This document shows, piece by piece, positions 1 through 5,952 of a stretch of 5,952 nucleotides of DNA. This DNA comes from Spirochaetales bacterium (GTDB lineage: Bacteria > Spirochaetota > Spirochaetia > Treponematales > Rectinemataceae). The notes beneath the pieces were generated by a model that ran no database searches, had not been told where the DNA came from, and worked only from the letters and a program-made list of their open reading frames with translations. Every line of letters begins with the position of its first letter. Position 1 is the stretch's first letter. Made by a program: the position numbers and the translations under genes. The stretch covers positions 138,858 to 144,809 of the forward strand of contig JADLKI010000003.1 in the NCBI GenBank assembly GCA_015657395.1. The letters are read 5' to 3'.

Positions 1-1128
1 GACTTTGCGCACATAGGGATCCCACGCGGACTTCTCCACGAGGCGCAAGCCCGCCTTCTTGAGGAGGTCTTTGACGTACTCGCCTATGGCGGGGCTCGCG
101 GTGAGTCCCGGTGACTGAATGCCCGCCACCTGCACCAAAGCAGGCGCTTTCCCGGAGACCGCAATGTAGAAATCGGTGCCGTACACTGCCCTCAGCCCCG
201 CAAAGCTCGTGATGACGTCGTTCTCCGAAATACTGGGGACCATCATGCGGGCCGAATGCAGAACGTATTCGAGCTGATCGCGGGTGGTCGCGAAGTCTTC
301 CTTATCCCTGGTCGGCGAGGCCGTGGGGCCGATGAGCACGGTGCCCTCCACGGTGGGGATGACCAGTATGCCTTTCGAGACTTCGGTGGGGACGGGGAAG
401 ATGACGCGCGAAGGTTTGGCCTTGGTGATGCGGTCGAGCAGGTAGTATTCGCCTTTGCGCGGCGCGATGGTGAACTGCTCGGCGCCGAAGGCGGCGGAGA
501 TGGTGTCGGCATGCAGGCCCGCCGAGTTCACCACATAGCGTGCGCGGATCTCCTGCCCGCTCTTTGCCCTGATCCGCCAGTAGTCGCCATCGCGTTCGGC
601 CGACGCCACTTCGAACTCGGTCTTCACCTGCACGCCGTTTTTCCGCGCAGACTCCACAAGCGAGAATACAAAGCGGTAGGGTTCGAGGATGCCGCCCGAC
701 GGCGCATACAGACCACCCACGACATCGGGGTTGAGCTTGGGCTCGAGCTCGAGCATGCGCTCGCGCGAGCACATCTCGATACCGATGACGCTATTCTCCA
801 CGCCCTGAAGATAGAGCTGTTCGATGGCCCGCATCTCGTCCTCGTGCAGGGCGGCGACGAGAATCCCGCAGCGCTCGAAGGGAAAATCGAGCTCTTCGTG
901 AAGGCGGTCGAACATCAGCGCACCCCGCAGTTCGAGGCGCGCCTTCAGCGTGCTGATGTTGTCGTGAAATCCGCCGTGCACGATCCCCGAATTGGCCTTG
1001 GACGTGCCCAGCGACACATCGACCTCTTTCTCAAGCAGAGCGACATCGAGTTCATACTGCGAGAGCCTGCGGGCGATGTTCGCGCCGCAGACGCCCGCCC
1101 CGATTATTGCAACGTCAAATTGATCCAT
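1..1128 (-). CDS. FAD-dependent oxidoreductase, GlpA/LhgO-like (C-terminus off window)
   Basis: Flavoprotein of the DAO superfamily (COG0579-like). Members oxidise glycerol-3-phosphate, 2-hydroxyglutarate or similar hydroxy-substrates and pass electrons to a partner. The 376 visible residues begin with a Rossmann FAD-binding strand, VAIIGAGVCG (residues 6-15, GxGxxG). Then come a Glu ending the second strand (LLEKE, about 31-35), the family signature TSKANSGIVHGG (42-53), VNSAGLHAD (200-208), PRKGEYYLL (223-231), FAGLRA (310-315) and the distal FAD-site segment GIQSPGLTASPAIG (336-349). TSKANSGIVHxG points to the anaerobe-type branch, which often carries a C-terminal [2Fe-2S] BFD-like domain. 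That part would lie beyond the left edge, so I cannot confirm it. The ATG at 1128 is the only sensible start: an in-frame TGA lies two codons upstream, and the Rossmann strand follows at once. It begins 7 bases after the glgP stop and is probably translated by coupling. Family is confident; substrate is unknown. Confidence 0.87.
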   Translation of the reverse strand, partial: MDQFDVAIIGAGVCGANIARRLSQYELDVALLEKEVDVSLGTSKANSGIVHGGFHDNISTLKARLELRGALMFDRLHEELDFPFERCGILVAALHEDEMRAIEQLYLQGVENSVIGIEMCSRERMLELEPKLNPDVVGGLYAPSGGILEPYRFVFSLVESARKNGVQVKTEFEVASAERDGDYWRIRAKSGQEIRARYVVNSAGLHADTISAAFGAEQFTIAPRKGEYYLLDRITKAKPSRVIFPVPTEVSKGILVIPTVEGTVLIGPTASPTRDKEDFATTRDQLEYVLHSARMMVPSISENDVITSFAGLRAVYGTDFYIAVSGKAPALVQVAGIQSPGLTASPAIGEYVKDLLKKAGLRLVEKSAWDPYVRKV

Positions 1129-1138
1129 ACCTCACTCA
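1129..1138 (-). promoter_or_regulatory. Stop-start junction with poorly spaced ribosome binding site
   Basis: The glgP stop TGA is followed by GTGAGGT and then the ATG of the flavoprotein gene. The only Shine-Dalgarno-like core, GAGG, sits one base from the ATG, well short of the usual 5-9 bases. The arrangement fits translational coupling or reinitiation by ribosomes finishing glgP. This is an inference from spacing alone. Confidence 0.45.
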
Positions 1139-3676
1139 CTGCGCCCAGCGCACCAGGCCCGGGATAAAACGCCCGTCGAGCGCCGGATGCACCGGCAGGA
1201 CGCGCACCGAATGCCCGATCTGGCCGGTTATTTCTCCGTGCATCACGTACTGATACCTATAATTCGAGCCTTCCTGCCCCACGAGGGACATCGGCACGCG
1301 CACGCCGTCGAGGATTTCTCCCCTGCTCGACAGCCTGCCTGAGTAGCATTCAACCGCGACATCGTCGGGGGAAAGCCCCGCGAGGTCGACGAGGACTCGC
1401 ACGGTGATCGTGGTCCCCCTCGGCACGACGGGCGCCCCGTCATCGGAGAATTCGACGATCCGCACCCCTTGCCAGGCGCGCTGCATTTTCTCGATATAGC
1501 GGGCCAGCGAAACACTGGCCTTGTAGTTGTCGGCTTCGAGGGCCCGGCTCTCCGCGAGGGCGGCCTCGTAGTACCCTGCGTAATATTCCTTGAGCATGCG
1601 GTGCGTGGCGAACTGGCTGCCGATGGTCCTCATCGAGGCGCGCATTTTTTTGAGCCAGCCGCGAGGGATGCTGTCGCGCCCCTGGCTGTAGAAGAGCGGC
1701 ACAATCTCGTGTTCGAGGAGGTCATACAGGTCTTCTGCTTCTATGTTGTCCTGAAGTGCCTCGTCCTGATACTCCTCGCCCGAACCGATGGCCCAGCCTA
1801 TTTCAGGAGTATAGGCCTCGGCCCACCAGCCGTCAAGAACAGAACAGTTCAGAACGCCATTCATGCCGGCCTTCATGCCCGAGGTGCCGGAGGCTTCGAG
1901 CGGACGGCGCGGAGTGTTGAGCCAGACATCGGAACCGCTCGTCATGTAGCGGCTCATCGCCATGTCGTAGTCCTCGATGAACACTATGCGGCCGAACACG
2001 TCCTCGCGCCTCGAGAAATGGACGATCTCGCGGATGAGGTCCTTTCCGGCCGCATCGTGGGGGTGCGCCTTTCCCGCGATCACGAGCTGGAGAGGCATCT
2101 CTTTGTTCGACAGCAGTCTGATGAGCCTGTCCGGATCTTTGAGGAGCAGTGTGCCGCGCTTGTAGGTCGCAAAACGGCGCGCGAAGCTCAGGGTGAGGAC
2201 ATAGGGCGAAAGCACGTCGCTGGAGCGGAGGACCTCGCCGTCGGCCATCCCCAGGCGCACATAGCTGGCGGCGAGGCGCTGGCGGCAGGTCGCGACAAGC
2301 CGCTCGCGCCTGCGCTCGTGCGTGCGCCACAGCTCTTCATCGGAAATGCTCTCCACCTTGGCCCAGACCTCGGCATTGTCCGGCTCGAAGTAGAACTTCG
2401 GTCCCAGAAACCGGTCGAGGAGGTCGAGCATATCGTGGCTGATCCATGTGCGGGGATACACGCCGTTGGTGACATGGCTGATCGGAATTTCTTTCAGCTC
2501 GAGGTCGGGCCAGAGCGCCTTCCACATTTTGCGCGACACTTCGCCGTGCAGCCTGGACACTCCGTTCGATTTCGCCGAAAGGCGGAGCGCAAACACGGTC
2601 ATGCAGAAGCTTTCCTGGCTGTCAAAGGGATTCCCCCGCCCGAGGCCGAGGAATTCGTTCCAGTCGAGCCCGAGTCCTCCTACAAACGAACGGAAATATT
2701 TGTTCATGAGATCGATGCCGAAGCGCTCGTTGCCGGCGGGCACCGGCGTATGGGTGGTAAAGATATTTGTCGGGATGAAGGCCTGGATCGCCGCATGTAC
2801 ATCGAGGTGATACTCCTCCATGAACGCTCTGATGCGCTCCAGCGCGAGGAAGGCGGAATGCCCCTCGTTCATGTGCGTCGCCGCGACCTCGATGCCAAGC
2901 GCCTTGAGGGCACGGATTCCGCCGATGCCCAGCAGGATTTCCTGCTTGATGCGCATCTCTTTGTCGCCGCCGTAGAGCGTGGCGGTGATGGTGCGGTCCT
3001 CGGGCTGATTCTCGGGGATGTTGGTGTCGAGGAGGTAAAGCTGCGCCCTGCCGATGTCGACGCGCCAGATGCCAGCGCTGATGGTGCGACCCGCCATGTC
3101 GACACCGATGAGAATGGGGGCGCCATTCTGGTCGACGCAGCGCTCGACGGGCATGTTGTACCAGTCATTCTCCGGATAGGTCTCCTGCTGATATCCATCG
3201 GCGTTGAGATACTGTTTGAAGTAACCCTGGCGATAGAGGAGGCCGACACCGACGAGCGGCAGCCCGAGGTCGCTCACGGTCTTCATGTGATCGCCCGAAA
3301 GCACGCCCAAGCCGCCGGAATAGGTCGGCAGCGAGACGTCGAGGCCATACTCCATCGAAAAATAGGCGACTGTCCTGTCGGCCGGCCCGCGGTACCAGGG
3401 CTTATTCTTCAGATATCGCTGAAACTGCGCGTAGACATCGTCGAGATCCGACAGAAAGGACTGGTCCGAAGCGAGCTGGTCGATCTTTTCCTGACTCAGC
3501 ATGCCCAACATTTTGACGGGATTCTGTCCGGATTCTGCCCAAAGGTCGCTGTCGATGCGGATGAACAGCGATACCGCATCGAAATTCCACGAAAGCCACA
3601 AATTGCGCGCCAGAGTATCAAGCCTGGCCAGGCGGCCTCTGAGGGCCGGCTTAACGGTGTGCGACACTATTTTCAT
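1136..3676 (-). CDS. glgP: Alpha-glucan (glycogen) phosphorylase, short DUF3417-type GT35
   Basis: Cytoplasmic PLP-dependent phosphorylase that removes glucose-1-phosphate from the non-reducing ends of glycogen or maltodextrin. The 846 residues fit the divergent bacterial and archaeal branch (TIGR02094-like), not the animal/E. coli GlgP branch. An N-terminal DUF3417-like region (about 10-100) includes LARNLWLSWN. The phosphorylase core follows: YFSMEYGLDVSLPTYSGGLG (105-124), THMNEGHSAF (267-276), FTTHTPVPAGNERF (306-319), LHGEVSRKMW (376-385), FARRFATYKR (498-507), GKAHPHD (535-541) and EASGTSGMKAGMNG (594-607). Lys602 in the last motif is the expected PLP Schiff-base lysine. A beta-rich tail of about 100 residues (740-846) follows. 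The start ATG has a good ribosome binding site, GAGGTG at 3689-3684, 7 bases away. It lies 19 bases after the helicase-like gene and 7 before the flavoprotein gene, so it sits mid-operon. The reading frame is intact and all key motifs are present. The preferred glucan (glycogen or maltodextrin) cannot be told from sequence. Confidence 0.96.
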   Translation of the reverse strand: MKIVSHTVKPALRGRLARLDTLARNLWLSWNFDAVSLFIRIDSDLWAESGQNPVKMLGMLSQEKIDQLASDQSFLSDLDDVYAQFQRYLKNKPWYRGPADRTVAYFSMEYGLDVSLPTYSGGLGVLSGDHMKTVSDLGLPLVGVGLLYRQGYFKQYLNADGYQQETYPENDWYNMPVERCVDQNGAPILIGVDMAGRTISAGIWRVDIGRAQLYLLDTNIPENQPEDRTITATLYGGDKEMRIKQEILLGIGGIRALKALGIEVAATHMNEGHSAFLALERIRAFMEEYHLDVHAAIQAFIPTNIFTTHTPVPAGNERFGIDLMNKYFRSFVGGLGLDWNEFLGLGRGNPFDSQESFCMTVFALRLSAKSNGVSRLHGEVSRKMWKALWPDLELKEIPISHVTNGVYPRTWISHDMLDLLDRFLGPKFYFEPDNAEVWAKVESISDEELWRTHERRRERLVATCRQRLAASYVRLGMADGEVLRSSDVLSPYVLTLSFARRFATYKRGTLLLKDPDRLIRLLSNKEMPLQLVIAGKAHPHDAAGKDLIREIVHFSRREDVFGRIVFIEDYDMAMSRYMTSGSDVWLNTPRRPLEASGTSGMKAGMNGVLNCSVLDGWWAEAYTPEIGWAIGSGEEYQDEALQDNIEAEDLYDLLEHEIVPLFYSQGRDSIPRGWLKKMRASMRTIGSQFATHRMLKEYYAGYYEAALAESRALEADNYKASVSLARYIEKMQRAWQGVRIVEFSDDGAPVVPRGTTITVRVLVDLAGLSPDDVAVECYSGRLSSRGEILDGVRVPMSLVGQEGSNYRYQYVMHGEITGQIGHSVRVLPVHPALDGRFIPGLVRWAQ

Positions 3677-3695
3677 CTATGGACACCTCTCATCC

Positions 3696-5240
3696 TCAAT
3701 GCTCGCCGTTTTCCTGCCCGGAGCCTTTGCTCCCCGGCAGAAATTTATCTATAAATCGTTTTACTATACTATCATTGTTTACTTCTCTGCTATTCTGAGG
3801 GGTTTCGTCGGGCTGCGGTGCCACACTGTACTGCTGAGTCGGCTCTATGGGTGTCTTCAGAATATTCCGGTATTTGTTCCTGAAATATGCAAGGCGCTCC
3901 TCCGTGCTCATGGAATAGAGCGACGAGTTCTTCTCGTCTCTGTGGTCGCGCGGGGCTCTGCCTCCGTGCGGGGCAGGCTCATGGCTGCCGCGCTTTCCCT
4001 GCTTGGAATGCGGCCGCCCCGGCTCCGGACGGCCCCTGTTGCGGCGGTCGGACCCACCGTGCGGTGCCTCCGGTTTTTGCCATTCGCGCCTGCGCACGGG
4101 TCTCTGTTCGTCGGCGGGATGCTCACGCTCAAGCTCAAGAGGCACCCCCTCGCTTGCGTCGCGGCATTCCAGCATCTCCGCACTGGGTTCCTGTAGCTCG
4201 AACTGAATGCCAAAACGTGATGTTATCGCGGACAGGCCCACCTCATACCTCTCGCACACGAGGCCGATCATGGTCGCGTTTCGGGGTTGCATTGCCCGCA
4301 CCCGTTCCAGGTACACATCGGCGTCGAGCGGAATATCGTAATGAATGGCCGTGGACGCGAACTCACCCGGGAGCGCTTCGAGATTGTCGTTCGAAACGAC
4401 GAGGACAAAAGGCTCGCCGCCTTCGCCGTGCGCGGACACATGTTCCGCATGAATATGATTGAGCTTGAGCCGCGCCTCTACCTCCCGGGAAATCTGCCGG
4501 AGATTGCAGAAGATAAGAAGGGCGGAATGTCCCTTCCGATTCTCTTCCTGAATCAGTGAAAGCAGCACCCTGAACTTCTTCTCCGAAGAAACCCGATACA
4601 TCAATGTCGGAATTGCGCTCAGGCTCGCCTGAGCCTTTTTCAGCACGACAGTCTTGGGGCTGTTGGCAAAATCGATCGCGGTGTTCTTGGTCCTGATGCC
4701 CAGGTGCTCGGCAAAGAGGACGGCCCTGCGCTCCCAGGGAGGAAGCAAGTGGCCCCAGATCTTCCGCTGGACTTCGCTCGGCTGCTCGCTGAAGACATCC
4801 GCTCCCTCGATGATCACAAGCCCAAAGTCGCGCGGCCTGAAACTCTCGTTTTCCGCTGCCGTCAAAAAGAGCGATGCCGGCATTGCGACGACCGGTTCGC
4901 CTCTGAGCCGCTCGGCTGCCTGCTGTACCTCTTCCTGAGAACCGACGACCGCGCCCCCGATGTGCATCTCCGCAAGGAGCTGCTTCAGTTCCCCCAGCGT
5001 TTCCCCGTGTTCCGCCAAAACCAGAGCGCGAACCCGGCTGCCGTCGTCCCGGCCCGTCACTTCAGGACTTTCCAGAAAACTCCCGATCATCGCTGCGACG
5101 AGCGGAGCGCGATATTCCGCACTTTCGTCGTTCACCAGAATATCTTTCTTTTCTCCAAAAAACTGATCGTCGATAAGGCGCGCAAACGAGACAAGAATTT
5201 GATCCTCTGCGTATTCTGTACGCTGTAAGAATCTCTCCAT
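3696..5240 (-). CDS. Degenerate DEAD-box helicase-like protein with basic C-terminal tail
   Basis: Intact 514-residue protein with the layout of a DEAD-box RNA helicase but without its ATPase signatures. No AxxGxGKT Walker A exists where motif I should be (about 33-52). Motif Ia is reduced to LVLAEHGETLGELKQLL (73-89) and the TPGR position reads AMPAS (119-123). DEAD is replaced by EGAD (145-148, in LVIIEGADVFSE), and SAT by AEH (177-179, in RRAVLFAEH). The second RecA-like domain is recognisable: ALLIFCNLRQISREVEARL (240-258) resembles motif IV, VVSNDNLEALP (281-291) sits at motif V, and YLERVRAMQPRN (310-321) lies where HRIGRTGR is expected, without the arginine fingers. A low-complexity tail (about 371-437, roughly 14 Arg plus His, Gly and Pro) suggests RNA binding, followed by a helical segment STEERLAYFRNKYRNIL (445-461). 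AAGGA at 5252-5248, 7 bases upstream, supports the ATG. First gene of the operon with glgP. Fold assignment is an inference from motif order; catalysis is unlikely. No frameshift or stop suggests decay, so it is probably a functional pseudo-helicase. Confidence 0.78.
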   Translation of the reverse strand: MERFLQRTEYAEDQILVSFARLIDDQFFGEKKDILVNDESAEYRAPLVAAMIGSFLESPEVTGRDDGSRVRALVLAEHGETLGELKQLLAEMHIGGAVVGSQEEVQQAAERLRGEPVVAMPASLFLTAAENESFRPRDFGLVIIEGADVFSEQPSEVQRKIWGHLLPPWERRAVLFAEHLGIRTKNTAIDFANSPKTVVLKKAQASLSAIPTLMYRVSSEKKFRVLLSLIQEENRKGHSALLIFCNLRQISREVEARLKLNHIHAEHVSAHGEGGEPFVLVVSNDNLEALPGEFASTAIHYDIPLDADVYLERVRAMQPRNATMIGLVCERYEVGLSAITSRFGIQFELQEPSAEMLECRDASEGVPLELEREHPADEQRPVRRREWQKPEAPHGGSDRRNRGRPEPGRPHSKQGKRGSHEPAPHGGRAPRDHRDEKNSSLYSMSTEERLAYFRNKYRNILKTPIEPTQQYSVAPQPDETPQNSREVNNDSIVKRFIDKFLPGSKGSGQENGEH

Positions 5241-5305
5241 TTTTCAATCCTTCCCTGTTTTTTAAAATCTATGTCATGTGCACGAGGGCACCTTCCTGGC
5301 AGACG

Positions 5306-5334
5306 AATATACCATCATAATAAATAATCGGCAT
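5306..5334 (-). promoter_or_regulatory. Candidate promoter of the helicase-like/glgP operon
   Basis: On the minus strand, TATATT (5311-5306) is a 5/6 match to the -10 consensus. It is preceded by TGG, giving an extended -10 (TGnTATATT). A weak 3/6 -35 element, ATGCCG, lies at 5334-5329 with a 17-base spacer. Transcription would start near 5299, giving a leader of about 60 bases before the ATG at 5240. An extended -10 can compensate for the poor -35. Judged by eye only. Confidence 0.5.
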
Positions 5335-5343
5335 ATGGTATAT
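5307..5343. repeat. Inverted repeat ATATACCAT / ATGGTATAT, 19-base loop
   Basis: A perfect 9-base inverted repeat: ATATACCAT at 5307-5315 and ATGGTATAT at 5335-5343, with arm centres 28 bases apart. The left arm overlaps the extended -10 of the minus-strand promoter. The right arm, read on the plus strand, gives the same TGGTATAT element facing the other gene. It may be a pair of mirrored promoters, a regulator-binding site, or both. The AT-rich arms and long loop make a terminator unlikely. Confidence 0.6.
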
Positions 5344-5356
5344 AGTAAGATAACTA

Positions 5357-5385
5357 TAGCCAAGATATCGATAATGTTGTATAGT
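5357..5385 (+). promoter_or_regulatory. Candidate promoter of the NDH-2-like gene
   Basis: TAGCCA (5357-5362, 4/6 to TTGACA) and TATAGT (5380-5385, 5/6 to TATAAT) are separated by exactly 17 bases. Transcription would start near 5392 and give a leader of about 34 bases. An alternative lies upstream at 5336-5346, where TGGTATATAGT offers an extended -10. The two cannot be distinguished from sequence. Confidence 0.45.
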
Positions 5386-5425
5386 AATGCACTGTTTCAG
5401 AATCTTGAAATTGCGGGGTCATACA

Positions 5426-5952
5426 ATGGCAACAAAGAAAATCCTCATTCTCGGTGGTGGATACGGAGGCGTTTGGGCAGGGAAAATTCTCGAGAAACAT
5501 TTCCGCAAACGCGAGGATGTGGAGATTACGCTTGTCGACAAGCGTCCCTTCCACACTCTCATGACCGAGCTGCACGAAGTCGCCGGATGGCGGACAGAGC
5601 CTGAATCGGTACAGGTGCTCTTCAAGAAGATCTTTGGAGCAAAGCGTATCAATGTTGTGCTGGATACCATCGAAAAAGTTGATTTTGAGGCAAAAAAGGC
5701 GACCGGAAAGGTTCAGACCTATGCATTCGACTACATCATTCTCGGTGTAGGCGCTGAGCCCGAATTCTTCGGCATACCGGGCATCGCCGAAAATTCCTTT
5801 ACGCTCTGGTCCTTCGAAGATGCGATGAAAATTCGCAGGCATGTCGAAGCGAAATTCTACGAAGCCTCCCTCGAGACTGACCCCGAAAGACGCAAAAAGC
5901 TGCTCTCCTTCGTGGTCGCAGGCGCAGGTTTCACCGGCATCGAGATGATCGG
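5426..5952 (+). CDS. NDH-2-like FAD/NAD(P)-dependent oxidoreductase (C-terminus off window)
   Basis: N-terminal 175 residues of a two-dinucleotide-binding-domain flavoprotein of the pyridine nucleotide-disulfide oxidoreductase superfamily, closest in style to type II NADH dehydrogenase. NDH-2 oxidises NADH and passes electrons to quinone at the membrane surface. KILILGGGYGGVWAG (5-19) is the FAD-binding GxGxxG site, and ITLVDKRPFHTLMTELHEVAG (34-54) ends the second strand with the acidic residue followed by an NDH-2-like PFHT..TELHEVA stretch. FDYIILGVGAEPEFFGIPG (101-119) is the conserved ATG-like hinge of the FAD domain, and VVAGAGFTGIE (163-173) is the second Rossmann site for NAD(P)H. The ATG is preceded by GGGG (5415-5418) at 7 bases and starts right at the Rossmann strand. 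It is divergent from the glgP operon. The missing C-terminal part decides whether a membrane anchor or extra redox domain is present, so quinone use is inference. No gene symbol is given because NDH-2 and ferredoxin/FMN-linked relatives look alike here. Confidence 0.85.
   Translation, partial: MATKKILILGGGYGGVWAGKILEKHFRKREDVEITLVDKRPFHTLMTELHEVAGWRTEPESVQVLFKKIFGAKRINVVLDTIEKVDFEAKKATGKVQTYAFDYIILGVGAEPEFFGIPGIAENSFTLWSFEDAMKIRRHVEAKFYEASLETDPERRKKLLSFVVAGAGFTGIEMI

Larger units (their letters stand above)
5241..5425. other. AT-rich divergent intergenic control region
   Basis: This 185-base gap separates the leftward helicase-like/glgP operon from the rightward NDH-2-like gene and is the only substantial non-coding stretch. 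It is clearly richer in A and T than the flanking genes. It contains candidate promoters in both directions, a 9-base inverted repeat, three TATAGT/ACTATA units (5341-5346, 5353-5358 inverted, 5380-5385) and a possible tiny leader ORF on the minus strand. I see no tRNA, strong terminator hairpin or recognisable riboswitch in it. Confidence 0.8.

Noticed and set aside
256..1167. A 303-codon plus-strand open frame opposite the flavoprotein gene
   Set aside because: The same codon-register artefact applies. The minus strand encodes clear FAD-binding and family motifs throughout this stretch.
3677..3695. Possible terminator or promoter between the helicase-like gene and glgP
   Set aside because: The gap is 19 bases, has no hairpin and no T-run, and is largely taken up by the glgP ribosome binding site.
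1469..3754. A 761-codon open frame on the plus strand opposite glgP
   Set aside because: It is in codon register with glgP, so its antisense stops could arise only from TTA, CTA or TCA codons, which this GC-rich gene avoids. The translation shows no recognisable domain, and glgP itself is unmistakable.
3900..4130. Low-complexity GC-rich stretch that looked like a repeat or a frame-shifted region
   Set aside because: It encodes the Arg/Gly/Pro/His-rich tail of the helicase-like protein in one continuous frame, with no regular repeat unit.
3501..4196. A 231-codon plus-strand open frame across the glgP/helicase-like junction
   Set aside because: It overlaps two well-supported minus-strand genes and their ribosome binding site, and its translation is low-complexity without any domain.
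5278..5291. Small hairpin GTGC / GCAC in the leader
   Set aside because: Only a four-base stem with no following T-run, too weak to call a terminator or attenuator.
5278..5604. A 108-codon plus-strand frame beginning in the intergenic region
   Set aside because: It runs through the promoter region and then overlaps the NDH-2-like gene out of frame. No ribosome binding site or domain is visible.

Overview
The window holds four protein-coding genes and one AT-rich divergent promoter region. It has no RNA genes, mobile elements or CRISPR arrays that I can see. GC content is high and coding density is near complete. Gene content (a DUF3417-type short alpha-glucan phosphorylase, a GlpA/LhgO-like flavoprotein of the anaerobe type, a type II NADH dehydrogenase-like flavoprotein, and a DEAD-box-like protein with a basic tail) suggests an anaerobic or fermentative bacterium that stores glycogen. 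My best guess is a GC-rich spirochaete. That is an impression from protein style, not something the sequence proves.

Layout: three genes lie head to tail on the minus strand and read leftward from about position 5300. They are (i) a 514-residue protein with the layout of a DEAD-box RNA helicase but with its ATPase motifs degraded (5240 to 3696), (ii) glgP, alpha-glucan phosphorylase (3676 to 1136), and (iii) a FAD-dependent oxidoreductase of the glycerol-3-phosphate/2-hydroxyglutarate dehydrogenase superfamily (1128, running off the left edge). The gaps of 19 and 7 bases, with no terminator between them, indicate a single operon. On the plus strand, a gene for an NDH-2-like FAD/NAD(P) oxidoreductase starts at 5426 and runs off the right edge. 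The 185-base AT-rich gap 5241-5425 carries candidate promoters for both directions and a 9-base inverted repeat whose two arms each read outward as an extended -10 element.

How the genes may fit together: GlgP releases glucose-1-phosphate from stored glucan. The two flavoproteins probably handle reducing equivalents, from a hydroxy-acid or glycerol-3-phosphate type substrate and from NAD(P)H respectively. The helicase-like protein appears to be an RNA-binding pseudoenzyme encoded first in the operon, so a role in RNA-level control is possible but unproven. This protein, and the compact divergent control region, are the most interesting parts of the window.
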